A stretch of DNA of 64,000 nt from Ancylostoma caninum (Eukaryota; Nematoda; Chromadorea; Rhabditida; Ancylostomatidae). Under the pieces are notes generated by a model. The model was given only the letters and a program-made list of their open reading frames with translations. It was not told the origin of the DNA and made no database searches. Within the stretch, counting starts at the first letter, position 1. The number at the start of each line of letters is the position of its first letter. Positions 37,001-49,772 of this stretch are shown piece by piece. A program made the position numbers and the translations under genes. The stretch lies in assembly GCA_037903475.1 (NCBI GenBank), contig JBAJFG010000019.1:2541001-2605000 (forward strand), read 5' to 3'.

Positions 37001-40000
37001 ATAGGTCATTTGATCCTCAGCTTTCCTGTGCAATTCGCTTTTTTGTTGGAAGTTTTCCATAATATTTAGCAATGGGAAAATGAACGACTTTGGAATTACT
37101 CTTCGCTGTTGGTTTTTTCTTGTTTTCATCATCATTGCTCGGCTAGGGACGGAAAAAAATTGCGTACTTTCAGCTGCAAATTTTGGCAAATCGAGCTAAA
37201 TCATTGAACTTAAATCACATAATAGAAATCTTAGTGCCTATTCCGCCTGACCTTAACCTTGATTCAATTAGATCCATGTGTTCAGCTTTGTTTCTGATAG
37301 TACATCTAGTTTCTTTCTTACTTGCTACCATAAACCGGTACATGTTACTTATGAGGTTTTAGCAGTTTGTTCATTATGTCAATCTAGAATGCAAATAAAT
37401 AAATGAGTGGATAAATAAATAAAGTCAACCAAGAAGAGCGGGCGTATCGTCAGTGGGAGTTATCCATATAGCACTCCACTGCAAACTCTTGACATGCTCT
37501 TAGTGAAGGGGAAGACGTTGGGCGGCTCCTCATCCGAGCTAGATACAGTGCTTCCGCGACAATAACTGAGCATTTGTGCATGTGCAATGACACGCGTTAC
37601 CACCGTTGCAGAAGTATTTTTAGATTTCGGTAAATTTTCCGGACCACACAATTCGCTTTTTTTCTCTATTTTCACTCAGACTACATATTGTCCCTGTTGG
37701 AATGCACTATAGCCAGTGGAAGGAGATATGCATACGCCCCCTGTCTGAGCAACTCATTGCACTGCACCTCGTTTTCCTTAAACGACTACAGAGTGATATC
37801 AGCAGCGCGTTCATATCTATTTGAGCAACAGATTTATATGCATTCGATTCAGCTCTCCTCCATCTCGACGCCGCCCAGAGAGAAGCAAAGGGGTACCCGT
37901 GCGCGACGAGACATCGCCGCTCGACGGGCCGCCGAGGAAGAGGAGAGGAACGGCTGCCCTGTGGAGGAGGAGCCGGAGAAGGCGAAGCTGCGCTACACGC
38001 TGATCCACGACCCGCCGATGTACTACGGTCGACCCATGAGACGAAGTAGGTGTTCTGCTCGAAGTATTTTGTGATACAGAATTTGCTCGATGGCGAAAAG
38101 CATTCTTTCATGATTCATTCATGCCCGAAACAGCCAAGCACGCAATAAAATTAGCGTTTTGCGATGTCATCGCTACGTGTCGACATAATGCTACAAATAA
38201 AACATGAATCTGTAATTAGATTGATTCCTACGTTTGCGCCCATCAAAGAGTTCCCACCTGCAATGGTGAGAGTCAGGATTTGTTTCCGAGGAGTTTCTAA
38301 GTTAACTGCAAATCCAGGGTGGACGAGATTCATTAGCAAAGGTCTCTGCAGTTTATACGAGAACTTTGTCATAGCAAGAGAAAAAAATAGTATCCAAAGC
38401 TAGTGAAGTACATATACCAATTCTCCCCTGGGTAGTTCGTCCATTCTGGACTACCATGAACACGAAAATTTGCTCGGAAGCGCATTACCCCTACAGTTAT
38501 TCACATTAGTTTTTTTTCTTATACAAAACAGTACCTTATGTGGTACTGGACAATAACCAGAGTGCTCCGTGAAAGGTCGAACTATCTGCGAATGCACTGA
38601 TCATTTAAATCAAAAATGGTGAAAGATCGTTGGTTTAGAAAATCATCACTGAGTCTTCCTCGCCGATGCTAGTCCTGAGAGGTAGTGAAGATTGAAGTAT
38701 AGCATTTATGTATCGTAGAGATAGTGGAAATTTCCAAGGAGTCGGTGTCGGCATTGCCGGAAATCGTTGTGTTTCTCGAACTTTTCTTTTCGAGAAGCAA
38801 GTATTATTTAAATTTATTTATTTGCACATAATAGTGATTCATTCCTTGCGAGAAAATTACCTAATGTAGCTTCATTTGCTCTCGGAATTTTTGTCGAAGT
38901 ACTCAAAGAAGTGAGTGGTACCTTTTCCCTCGAAGAAAACTGAAAATTTCACTGGAAGCGCACTGACATATTACGTCCTATTTCGATTTTCTGCACAGCT
39001 GGCGAATAAATGCGGCATAATTCACCATCGAAGGTCGCTTGATTCTGTTGTCAGCACCGTTCGTTCACCAGCACTCCGTTTGCAAGGAATTTTGGAGGCA
39101 CTTCTTCGGTTTTAAATAGTTCACTTCACGCTGTCTCGCTGCTCAAAATTCCTTTAGGAAAAGGGCAATTCCGTGCGAAATATGTATGTACTACCCTTGA
39201 CATCTATTACATCCACATTGCAAACATCTCGACCTGTTAGTAAGAGTGGTGAAAGAGCGTGATTATTTCTTCTAAGTACTCTTCCAGGGGCATCTCCGAA
39301 GTCGCGACGCGCTCGTGTGAAACACGTCGACATGAGCGAGCTGGAGCAGAGTGAGCTGGAGCAGAGCATCCACCTTGACGAGGACGGGTATAAACCTAGC
39401 CGTGACTTGAAGTGAGTTCTCTCGAAGCAATATGTCTTGCAGGGATGGAGTCAAGGTGGTTTCAGATTCTGTCTCGGTGACTACATAACCGACAGTATGA
39501 CTGGTATGACACACATCGGAAGGGACCGCCTGGATAGTTCCAAAAACAACGATATCGAGAAAGTGGTGAGTCCTTGAATTGTCTTGCAGCGATACTCCGA
39601 CTTTCTGCAGAATTACATACCTTCAACATATACTGCAGATGCAACCGTTCTTTAAAAGGGTGGGGAGGATGAATGTGTAATATTAGATTTTTTTTAGTTA
39701 AATACTACATATGTACGTTAAATTATATACTAGATGCGTGCGTTTGACGCGCGTTCATCCATACGATGAAGGATAGGGTCACTCGCATCGCTGACGCAGC
39801 TCAGACGCAGGACGACGTTTTCGACCTCGCACGTGGGTGCGTGCCTCTGACGCGCGGCTGACGCATGCACCTACAGGATGGTCCAAAATTACGGAGACAA
39901 GGGCGCGATGAGCGTTTTTCGACTTATCTCGAGTTTTGGAGTTTTGCATCCAATCTTTTGCTGTTCATTTGTTCAATTGTGCAGCTTCTTTCAAAATATT

Positions 40001-43000
40001 ACCTAACACTGTGATTTCTAGGAACAGCTAGGCCGTCAGCTTAGGTTTTATTGTCTAGGCTTGGCGCACATGTTGTGGTAATGTGTAAAATTTTACAAGA
40101 GGCACACTAAGCAGTACATCGAAAAGTAAAAGGTGTGGGAAACAGAAAAACGTTAAAGTCATTGTGAATGGCCACCTGCCTTGGTTATGATTATGGTTAT
40201 ATTATGCCTTCTCAGAACTATGAGAATGGAAGTTGATGAGCCTAATAAGTTCCAGTCCCCTCCCTAAACAGTGAAAAAAGAACCAGTAATAGCCCTAAAG
40301 TACGTTTTTGCTCTGTTTTTGCACAGGAAGTCATGTCCGCTTCTTTATAAATCTTATTTTCAGCACTCATTCGAGCAGATTTCTCGTTATAATATTTATC
40401 CGAGGACAAAAACTGACTTCACTCTTGTAAAAATTCCTTGGAGCAAACTCTTTTAGAAAGGGCAGATTATCTAGGAGGACTGCACTTCCGCTCCACAGCA
40501 GGCGACTAGTTCGAATTCCATATGTGTTTTCTCGCCGGTGGCAGAAGAAATCGTGAGATGTGATAGTAGATTTTGCTCACTGTAGAGCGAGAAATATCGT
40601 ATTGAAAACAAAATTGCCAACGTTAGATATGAACCTTTTATCGTGTCTCCGTAATTTTGGACCACCCTGTAGTATAAATTGCCCTTATGAGATCAGTAGA
40701 TCATCATCACTGAGCATCATTGATTAGTTTTGAACAGGGTATCCGAAAAATCTTGACTGCAATTGGGATAATGATCATTCTCGGAAAATCGTTTGAATAT
40801 TGGTCTAGTAATTGAGAGTACATATTCTACAGATGTCCTGTACAGCATCGTAAAACAAAAAAGTACACATTAGCCACTGCTCCATTAGAATTTTTAGTTC
40901 CAAACGAACGTTTTGCTAAGGGAAACCACTTCTCATGTAATACAAAATTAAACGAACACAAATAAAGGGAAGTGACTTGTTGGCAGTTGTTTTGTTTCAC
41001 AAAAAATTGATTTTTCGTGTGAATAACTTGAGGAGCCTTAAAAGGCTCGATGAAATAGCGCCAGAGTTCTGAATATTTACTGAATGGGATCAGCTTTGCT
41101 AGATTCAAAGTTTTATGTGCTTACAGGATCTCCCGGAGTCGGATCTGAAGCCATTCGAACTCGTGGACATCTCTCCAATACTACACTCACCTTCAACCTT
41201 TGAGTTCGCTCATGTCTATACGGACAACTGGAGCGATTTCAACTTCCTTGATCAGGTGTCTATTCCCTACATAGCTCGGAGATTCTCAATTTTTTCGGGT
41301 ATGTAATCGACTATGTTGCAGGTGGAGTCCCTGCAAGATAAGTACACAGTTCGCTGGCTGGATTTGAACTATCAACGGGTTCTGGTCGACGCCACTCCTG
41401 CCCTCACCTTGGACAAGGGCTACGAAGGCACTCCCCTTGCAATGCTGACCATCGAAAGATGTCGGAACAAAAAGTGGCATTACCTGAGGTATGCAAAGGA
41501 TATGCAGTGATATGGATGGGATAAGGATGCTGTACAGAGAATTATTCCTACAATGTGCCTCCGTTTTTCTAGGGTTCTGCTCAACACAACGATTTCCTCG
41601 CCCAAAGATTTCGACTGGAAGTTGTTCAAGACACACTTGAGGATCAGTCATGTGTGTGATATTCGCAGCCTTGTGGAGGCGACCGTACAACTTCCACTCA
41701 GGTGGCGTAAGAGGTGAGTTAACCACATTCATTTAAATACTAGTCTCATGTAGCAAAAGAGCTGTCACTGTATAAACAGGCTTCTAAAAAACGCAAAGAT
41801 TGTATTTTCAGCGGGAAGCTCTCGGCGGAAGACATGACGAGACTGAACCTGCGACGGGAACATCTGCCTGCGTTCAACGTTGCGGCATTTTCTCAACCGG
41901 TCCGTAGAAGTCGAGCATCTTTGCCTTTGTAACAGTCAGCTTCTGAATTGACGGAATGCTTTTTTAGGCTCGACGAATCACCGTCGAACGTATGGCCATC
42001 CTTCTGCGCGCAGAATGCGAGCACTTGGAGGCCGACACCTTCGAAAAGGTCGAGCAAGATGACTTCGATAGCGAGCTGGAGGAGGACAGCGAGAGCTCAC
42101 AGTTTGGTGACATGCCTTCAATTCCTGCAGGAGTGGTTAGCGCACATTATTTTCAATGCCTCTTTTTTTGAATGATCAAATCTAAACGAAAGTCCCTACA
42201 GAAATGTGGGACCTGCGCAGCATTCAATTCGAATGACCTATATGAATTGGATGATTGCTGGATGTGCAGAAGCTGTCTCAAGCAGACGGCCGTCAACCAA
42301 ATCCGTTTGAAATCTCTCCCTATTTGCCTGCCGGTGAGTCTTTGAAGGAATCCATGTCTCTTGCCCGAAGCTCAGCTTTTCTTGCTTTCCATAGTGATCG
42401 AAATCGCTTTTAACTGGATCGGACATAGGACAGAGGCCAAGTTTTTTCGTAGCCCATCTCAAGGCTCTGTAGTTCAGCTATTCTTCGATCTCATCTCTCT
42501 TAATTTCTTGGGGCTTGAATCGTTAACTATTATACATGAACTACTAATTTTTATGGTCCGAATAAATATAGAGGTATCAAAAAGTTTTCGACCTGGCCTA
42601 CTTGCGGATTGCCTACTGTAGTGAAATTTTGAAGCAAATAAATATACATGGTTTAGAGTTCAAATCCATTTCCATCTCACATTTTTATTTAATTCACCCA
42701 ATTTCGTAAGGGTTTTTATCATATGAGGATAAATACAACACGTAGGCTTTTTCATACTCTGTCTGGTTCCGCTGGAGCACCGGTTCAAATTTTTAATTGA
42801 TATTAGTGGCTGGACTCTGGACCTATTATATGAACTCAAGAAAGTAGCGTAGTGCTTATCTACAGAGAACTCCAAACGGACGCAGACGAGAGTCAGGACC
42901 GCGGCGCAGCTCTCTTGGGCAGAGTCACGGGAGCTCAGCATAGTGTGCGCCTGCGTGTCTGTCCATGAGAGTTGCGCTGCGATCTCGACTCTTGTCCACG

Positions 43001-45490
43001 TACGTTTGGAGTTTCCTATACTTTCTTGAGACTCACCTGCGGCTAATCAGATGACACGATTTCTTCTCTATTCTATAAAACATTAGGCGAAACGTTTTAA
43101 GCTCAAGGTTCCGTATTTGGTATTGTTAAAAAAAGCAACAAAAATTCAACATTTGCCTTACGTTTAATGTGCGTTTTTGGACATCAAAGAGTGATAGTTC
43201 TGGGAGTGCCTATAGAGGGGCTTTGTCTGCAATTACGGCAGAAGTGGCACGGCCTATCTGTTGTTCAAGGTTGAATTCTAATGATTCTTAAGGAAAAACA
43301 TCAGTAAGTACTGTAAGTTATTAAACAAAGACCAAACACGATGTGTTCGCGAGTTAGTTCCTGCCTTTAGCTGGTCGTCCCAGCTGGAACTACCTCTTAC
43401 GACGTCCTGCCGTCCATCCTTCCCTTGCCACTATTCAACTTCTACACAAAGGTGGGTCGTTTTCTTGCGTGGATACAATATGATCCCTCTCCTGAGAGCG
43501 CTAGTTGCAGTTCGCTGCCGTAGAGTTGATCGAGCAATCCATGGATGACATCATCGATCTTGGAGAGTGTCCGGGATGCAAGCAAATCGTGGATATCACG
43601 AGGCCAAATGGTAATTTGATGTTGCGACGATATTTTTTGATGACGTTGTGGAGTTTTTGTTTCCGCAGAATACAACAGTGTGAAGTGTGAATGTGGAATC
43701 GTGTGGTGCTCAGAATGTAAGAAGGAACCGCACTGGCCAATGTCTTGTCAGATGGCAGCAGAGTGGATGAGGCGATGGCAGCAGCACGGTGAGTTAAAAT
43801 CTTCAAAAAGCGAGTTAGGCACGGGAACAATTATGTATTTCCCCGAAATCTGTGAATTTCAGCAGGAGAGTCTCTCTGCATAGTATTTTAGAATAATCTA
43901 CGTGGTTTTCAGGTATAGACGCTGACGAGCACTCTCAACGTCTTAGGGAAATCACCTGTTGCTGCCTTGGTCCACCCATTCTTGTATGTGAATTTTATCA
44001 TCTCATAGAGGATATAATCGAAATTAAACCATAGGCAAACTGTGAATGAGCAAGTGTGTGAAAAGGCCTCCCCGGAACTCCTCAGTAAGGAGGGAGGGTT
44101 TTCTTTTCCAAGATATGCATAGCATGCGTGGCATATCTTGGACTTAACAGCTCGATTAAACAAACACTAGAAATTGGTCTGTACAAACTAGACCTTTTTC
44201 ATCTTGTATCCATTGATTGTACCGATATTCACCGAATAAATGAATAAACAAGGGATAGATGAATGTGATAACTGCACTCTTTTCACCTTAATGCTAACTG
44301 CTCAAGCAGAACTTGTATTCTATCTGGACTGTGTATCCATAGCGTTGCAAATAAGACGCAATAAATCAATCTATCAATCAATTGAGATGGACGAACAACT
44401 GACTTCGTTGCTTTAGTTCGGAGAAGCAGAGAAGTTCGCAGAGTGCAAAAATTGTAACATCGGCTTCAATCCTCAAACCATGTTCATTGAAACTAGGGGT
44501 GGCCACCCATGCAGAAAAATCGAAAAGGTAAGTTAATCTTGCAGTGAGCAGTATGTAGATTCATTTCCTTGGTTTGCATTTGCAGTTCCGCAGTCTCAGT
44601 GACAGAATCCTTCCCAACGAATATGTGCCACCGATTAAAAAGGAAATCGTGGAGGTGTCGTATTTGGTTTTTGTACCACTTTCGCTCTCGGCAAGGCAGT
44701 TCACAAAATCTTTTGTTTTAGATCTGTCAAAAAGCGCGTAGCTATCGCTTCGACATTACGAAATTGAATGAATTGGAAAAAGCCAGCAGGAAACTGAAGG
44801 ACGCTTTTGCCGGTTTAGAAAAGCTCAGAGATATCAGGCAAACGGTAGGTTATTGCAACGGGTCACATTTCCGTTTGGACGAAGTTGTAAACAATACTGT
44901 TGCTAAAACGTTCACCATACTCTTTCCGCGGAACTTATGTGTCATCAGAGAAAGGGGATTATATCCGCTTTTACCTCTTCTTTATTCTAACAACAACGTT
45001 TACTATTCTTCATTCTCAAGAGGTGGTCGGATTGTGTAAGCTAATTACCAGTATTTGTTTCCCATACTTTTGTGATCGCTACAGTGCAATAGGGACAGGT
45101 GATGGAAGGATTTCTTTACGTAACCTTCGTCATACTTCGAATGGCAGCGACATTAACAAACCTGTCAAAACGAACTGACATATTTACATAGATATTTTTA
45201 GGTGTTGTACATAATAGAATATGGAATGGCATGGGTACATATGGAAAAGAATCTCAGCGATCGAGCTTCCATCAAAGCCAATCTTTCTCAACTTCTTCGT
45301 CAGTACGAAGAGGTGATAGCCATAATCGATTACCAGAGGTGGGCATTTCGTTCCAGTAGTTCTTTTATTGTGGGCATACATTATGTGAGCCGTTCAGCTC
45401 CTCATCTTTAGGTCGAATTTCAACGACTCCGTCGATTCGCTGAATTGTTCTGTGCAGAAGGCTGTTGAGATGATCAAGCGACATGTTTGA
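31081..45490 (+). CDS. divergent RBR/IBR-type zinc-finger protein, 23 exons, 869 aa
   Basis: Exons: 31081-31139, 33226-33376, 36456-36545, 36601-36682, 36832-36926, 37853-38045, 39288-39411, 39466-39565, 41127-41255, 41322-41488, 41573-41713, 41812-41899, 41968-42135, 42202-42333, 43371-43451, 43511-43610, 43669-43788, 43913-43983, 44417-44527, 44586-44654, 44722-44844, 45202-45338, 45412-45490. All 22 junctions keep phase and the sum is 2,610 nt, stop TGA. The N-terminal half is basic and of unknown fold. Residues 531-552 hold CGTC and CWMCRSC, like the first half of a RING. Residues ~617-660 form an IBR/BRcat finger: CPGC, CECGIVWCSEC, H, C. Residues ~703-725 (ECKNC...GGHPC) resemble only the start of an Rcat/RING2. 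The C terminus is coiled-coil-like (LNELEKASRKLKDAFAGLEK). RBR proteins are usually ubiquitin ligases acting through a RING2 cysteine; I do not see a full RING1 or that cysteine, so ligase activity is uncertain. Missing exons in the long introns cannot be excluded. Confidence 0.85.
34432..35511. mobile_element. TIR foldback element in intron 2 of the RBR-like gene
   Basis: 1,080 bp starting CAGTAACCACGGTAATTGTTGG and ending with its complement, each flanked by TA. The arms are long, about 265 bp (34,432-34,690 and 35,235-35,511), including ACGCGAATCCGCGT within A/T runs that is itself a small palindrome. CAGT ends and a TA target point to the Tc1/mariner superfamily. No transposase inside the ~540-bp spacer. 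Confidence 0.8.
35648..36234. mobile_element. near-perfect palindromic element in intron 2 of the RBR-like gene
   Basis: 587 bp, ends CTGCTCACG...CGTGAGCAG, flanked by TA on both sides. The arms span almost the whole element, with only ~35 bp of unpaired centre near 35,935-35,970. Arm identity is high near the centre (AGATCCGATTATATATT and its complement) and lower at the ends. Non-coding, non-autonomous; transcribed with the host intron it would form a long hairpin RNA. Confidence 0.75.
39874..40669. mobile_element. Tc1/mariner-type MITE (CAGGGTGG family) in intron 8 of the RBR-like gene
   Basis: 796 bp flanked by TA. TIRs: CAGGATGGTCCAAAATTACG and, reversed, CAGGGTGGTCCAAAATTACG, about 29 bp. 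The interior matches the element at 51,283-51,858 (in opposite orientation) and the partial copy at 47,711. No coding capacity. Confidence 0.8.
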
Positions 45491-46073
45491 ACCTGGAGTT
45501 CCCCACCTCTGTAAATAGGATGTACACTGTCGTGGGCAGTGTGCTGCGGTTAATCTAGTTGATCTTACATACACTGGTATTGCTTCCCTTGTATAATTTT
45601 GTAGATTTTCGTATAGAAATGCATTGTGTACATACTGTATTTGTGAAAGCGCTCTTCAATCAAGTGAAAACCCTAAAAATGAGTAAACTATAGAAAACCA
45701 CAAAAACACTTTTTTCCTTGTAGTCCTGTAGTTCTGGTCCGATGAGTTTGTGCAGTAGCCTCCTTCTTTCGCCCCACTTCCGCTCCAATTACTTCACTCT
45801 GATAATGCGTTGTTTTGTATGCAGGCCTTCGAAACTGAACTGCCTAGTTCCGTTCACGTGACGTCATTTCTCATCGCTACACATATACTGCGTCTGTACC
45901 TCTGACTGATCATGACGGAACGTCGTCGCCTTTCAAGGTCATTGTAAAATTAGCAAGTTCACAAAGGAATAAATTTCAGTAAATGTAGACATCAAGGCGA
46001 AGACGCAACACCAATACATTGCCTAATCTCCTAATACGTATGTCGCAAAGGCAGCACAGCTAGCAGCTATCTA

Positions 46074-47628
46074 CAGTAACGAGCAAAAAGATTGCAACTT
46101 TGGGTTTTTCATCTATAACTTCTTCCGAAGCAAAGCGTGGGAGTTCAAATTTTTATGGGAGTTGTAGATACTCATGCGAGATAGGAACAAGGAATAATCC
46201 CTTCACTCCATTGACTTCACGTTTTTTAAGAAAAATTTTTCTCACAGAGGCCTTAATCTGTAATTTGGCACCATCCGCGATGTCTCAAAAAATGAAGTCT
46301 ATCGTTAGGCTCTGATTAGGAATTGGTTCCTTGCAACAGAGCCAACCCGGGTATGCTTGAAAATGTGCATGCGCTGACCACTGGTTAACATCTACAGAGA
46401 CTATGTAAGATTAGTTCAGCAGTGATCCTCTATGGGTGTTTCTGTCACCCTGGCTCTACCTATCCGCTCTATTTAAAAGGGAGAAATGCCCCTGATGGTT
46501 GTATAAGTTTGCCAACAAACGTACGGTTTCAACGTAGCCTACTGCTCCCTCGCTGCTCCGAAATATTCGGGCATGTTGCCGTGCAGCCAATCGTGCACAT
46601 CATGGGAAATAAGTTTTGGAATTTTTTCTGTCTCGCGGAGGAAGATACCTTAAGGATCATATAAGCGGTCAAAATTCCCAGGGTCCTAGAGTATTGCAGT
46701 GTGCGTGGCGACTCATGGCGCCTTGTATTTATCGAAACAGGACTACTCGAAGTGAAGAGAGCTGGTCACTAGCACGAGCATGTGTGGCCCCTCGCTCCAC
46801 CTACGAGTTTTCCCACTTCGCTCAGAGCCTTTTGATTCGAAATTGTCTCTTTTAGATTGTTTCATCTAATTCAAACTGAATTAGCCTTTTCTTATAGTGC
46901 CAGGTCACAGTATCCCGCTTCGATGATGTTTCCTAGCATTCATTGCATTTTAGCAACATCTACCTCATCAAATTCAAACCGGCTTGTGCAGCCACGTACA
47001 CTGCAATATTCTAGGGACCCTGGAGAATCTTTACCATTTATGGGATATTTAAGGTATCTTCCTCCTCGAGACAGAGAAAATTTCAAAGCTTATTTTCCGT
47101 GATGTGCATGATTGGCTGCACGGCAACAACCCCGAATATTTCGGAAATGCGAAGGAGCAATAAGTTGCGTTAGAACCGAACACTTGTACCCAAATTTATA
47201 GAACCGTCAGAGGCATCCCTCCCTTTTAGATAGAGCCGATAAGTGGAGCCAGAGTGACAGAAACACCCATAGAGGATCACTGCTGAACTAATCTCACATT
47301 GTCGTTGTAGATGTCAACGAGTGATCAGCGCATGCACATTTTCAAGCACACTCGGGTTGGCTCTGCTGCAAGGAACCAATTCCAGGTCAGACCCTAACTA
47401 TAAGCTTCATTTTATGAGGCATTGCGGATGGTACCAAATTACAGATTAAGGCCTCTGTGAGAAAAATTTTTCTTAAAAAAAGTGGAGTCAGTAGAGTAAA
47501 GGGGTTACTCCTTGTTTCTGTCTTTTATGAGTACCTACAACTCCCATAAAAATTTGAACTCCTACGCTTTGCTTTGGAAGAAGTTATAGACGAAAAACCA
47601 AAAGTTGCAATCTTTTTGCTCGCTACTG
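46074..47628. mobile_element. Tc1-like foldback element with ~600-bp TIRs
   Basis: 1,555 bp, flanked by TA. It begins CAGTAACGAGCAAAAAGATT and ends with the complement of CAGTAGCGAGCAAAAAGATT. The two arms are inverted copies of each other for roughly 600 bp with scattered mismatches, leaving a ~350-bp unique centre. CAGT ends and TA target fit the Tc1 group, but no transposase is encoded. It starts about 580 bp downstream of the RBR-like gene stop codon. Confidence 0.8.
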
Positions 47629-47710
47629 TATCTAAGTCGTGACAGCTGTGTTGTGAAAACGTTAGCAACAGGGTCCCAATAATCAATATAATAGTGCGAG
47701 AATGTTGTTT

Positions 47711-48105
47711 CAGGGTGATTTAAAATTACGGAAACAGGAGCGCAGTTCCAAAATAATCCGCTGTACTATCGGTAGTCATGGCGCAGATGTTATGCTAACA
47801 CGTAGTATTTTGCAAAAGCGTCACAAGCACGTCGAAAAATAGAAGGATTCAGAAACGGAAAAACATTCAAATGGTTGTGAAAGACTGCATACTTATTAGG
47901 GTTATGAGATCCAGGTCCAGAAGAGGATAAATTCGTCACGCTTTGAGCGTGTACTTCAAAACGAATCGTGACAACTGACTGTGAAATGACGGAAATTGTC
48001 CTTCGAGATTCACCACGTAAAGCATATAAGAATTTATGGGCTCGCTTGTCTTAAATACATGAACACTGAAAAAGGAGTGGATTTAGTTCTAAAAGAAATT
48101 TTTAC
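47711..48105. mobile_element. truncated CAGGGTGG-family MITE
   Basis: Left end CAGGGTGATTTAAAATTACG followed by an interior collinear with 39,874-40,430. It lacks the right TIR and stops where the inverted exon-15 copy of the RBR-like gene begins (48,110 onward). Confidence 0.6.
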
Positions 48106-48194
48106 GATGATTTCGCGCCGGAAGCAATGTCTGCTTCCTCGTAAGTACTGAGGAAAGTAGTCCATGTCGTGTCCACTTCCAGAAAGGAGCCCAC

Positions 48195-48279
48195 CTTTGT
48201 GTAGAATTTGAACAACGGCAAGGGAAGGATGGAAGGCAGAACATTGTGAGAGGTATGTAGTTCTGGCTGGGACGACCAG
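48195..48279 (-). pseudogene. inverted pseudo-copy of RBR-like gene exon 15
   Basis: Matches exon 15 (43,371-43,451) with its acceptor and donor context: starts CTGGTCGTCCCAGC, contains CTTCCCTTGCC, and ends TTCTACACAAAG before GTGGG. It is 85 nt instead of 81, a 4-nt insertion that shifts the frame. Similarity extends about 90 bp into the upstream intron (AAACAAAGAC). Opposite orientation to the parent gene, 4.8 kb away. Confidence 0.75.
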
Positions 48280-48819
48280 CTGAACACAAACGCTAACTCA
48301 CTCACGAACATATTGATTAACACCACCATAAACAGCCTCACTTTCCATAGTCTTTGTTTAGTAATTGATGGAATTTATCCAATGACCTCATAGGAATTAT
48401 TAAAATCATTTGCAATAACTATTTCGACATAGGAAGTGTTTAGAGTTCAAAAATGAATAGGAAAGATGAGTTTTTCGTTTTTACAATCGAGCATTCGTAT
48501 TGAAACCTTGGCGGGTTTTGATGCATGCGGGCGGTTGTTGAGGTACCTTATATGTAGATGCGAGAGAGTTTTCATTTCCTTGTTTCTTATCAGAACAATG
48601 TATCAATGTAGCATGTTTCTTTGCCGGACTTAATTCTTATCACACGTTGAATCCACACGTACTTTGGCAGGGGTTGGCTCTTGTGCGATAGCAGGAATGG
48701 TACAGGCCTATTTTCAAAGATCCGCCTCAAGGACTCAAATTGGCAGCGGATTGGCTTCTTCTTGAGTGAATGTCAGTCTGCTAAATGACACCACATGAAT
48801 TTTTCAGAGGGCAAGAGCT

Positions 48820-49000
48820 GCGCTATCATCTACAAAAATACCAAAATTCCAATGGCTCACCTATTCAAGATCCTGAACAGGGTCGACTTGACTTATAGTT
48901 GCAGCGCTGAGACAATATGCTTCCTCTTTGTCTCCGTGGCAGCGAAGGAGCCTGCTGCGATTCACGGTGCTCTTATTCTGATCTACAAAACATGGGTTTG
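48820..49000. other. bidirectionally open segment with splice-like borders
   Basis: Plus strand: TTTTTCAG at 48,808 opens a frame EGKSCAIIYKNTKIPMAHLF running to 49,001. Minus strand: GATCAG opens a frame with SRLLRCHGDKEEAYCLSA that ends in TAG just before a GTG. Either may be an exon; no evidence decides between them. Confidence 0.2.
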
Positions 49001-49175
49001 ATTTTGTATATGTGCAGCTTTCGCATCTTGCCTTTTCTACAGACTCATTGACGTACCTAAAATGACCTCTAACCGCTTTGTTTTTTCCCATGCTGTTTTG
49101 AGTGTATATAATGGATGAAAGATATCCTGTAACAGAATGAAGGGAGCAATTCATTCACGTTTCGACTTTCCAGTT

Positions 49176-49216
49176 TTGACTAAGGCGAGAGCGCCGAAAC
49201 GTTGACCCTAATGAAG
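49176..49216 (+). repeat. fragment of a third PLE pLTR with hammerhead-like core
   Basis: CTAAGGCGAGAGCGCCGAAAC then GTTGACCCTAATGAA parallels the PLE pLTR motif (GAAACGTCAGGCCCTAATAA at 7,013-7,032). A GGCG/CGCC hairpin replaces the GAC/GTC helix. No PLE coding sequence is adjacent. Confidence 0.4.
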
Positions 49217-49727
49217 TCGCAAATGTGACAAAATATCCTAGAGAGGGTTCAAAGTGGCAATTCAGCAGAATATTTGGGTGGAGCAGTCTTTGCGTGCTAA
49301 CTGACTTCCACAGTGCAACAGCATTATGTATCGATCTGTCGGATAAGATCAAAAGTGATTCAGGAATTGTCACATCAACGTGGTCCACCAAAATGGTACA
49401 AACTTCATCCAGAAAAACTTGCTTGGAGACCGTTTGAAAATACTTAGATAAGACGGCTAGAATTTGCTAGTAGTTCTTGGGAACTGCGTTCTTGCGCTCA
49501 CTTCCACAAATTTCACTAATTTTCGGCACATAAATTTCATCACATTTCTGCATCACATGATAGCAGGCGGTGCTATGCATAATTCTCCAAATTCGGAATG
49601 TACTGAGCAGGTAGGATCTATTTCGTTAGTGCGATGGATAAAAGACACCAAAAAAGGGAGAGGCGTGATTGTGAAACCAATCAATGAGGTGGTTCGTTCC
49701 GCCTCCTATCAGAGGAACCACTTCTGA

Positions 49728-49772
49728 ATCAGTTCCCCTGAGGCTCATCAGTGATGAGGGGAACTGATCCAA
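49728..49772. repeat. hairpin
   Basis: Inverted repeat ATCAGTTCCCCT / AGGGGAACTGAT around a ~17-nt loop that itself contains CATCAGTGATG. No adjacent gene makes its role clear. Confidence 0.6.

Noticed and set aside
41286..41732. 148-codon minus-strand ORF across exons 10-11 of the RBR-like gene
   Set aside because: Antisense shadow; the plus-strand exons have consistent phase and splice sites.
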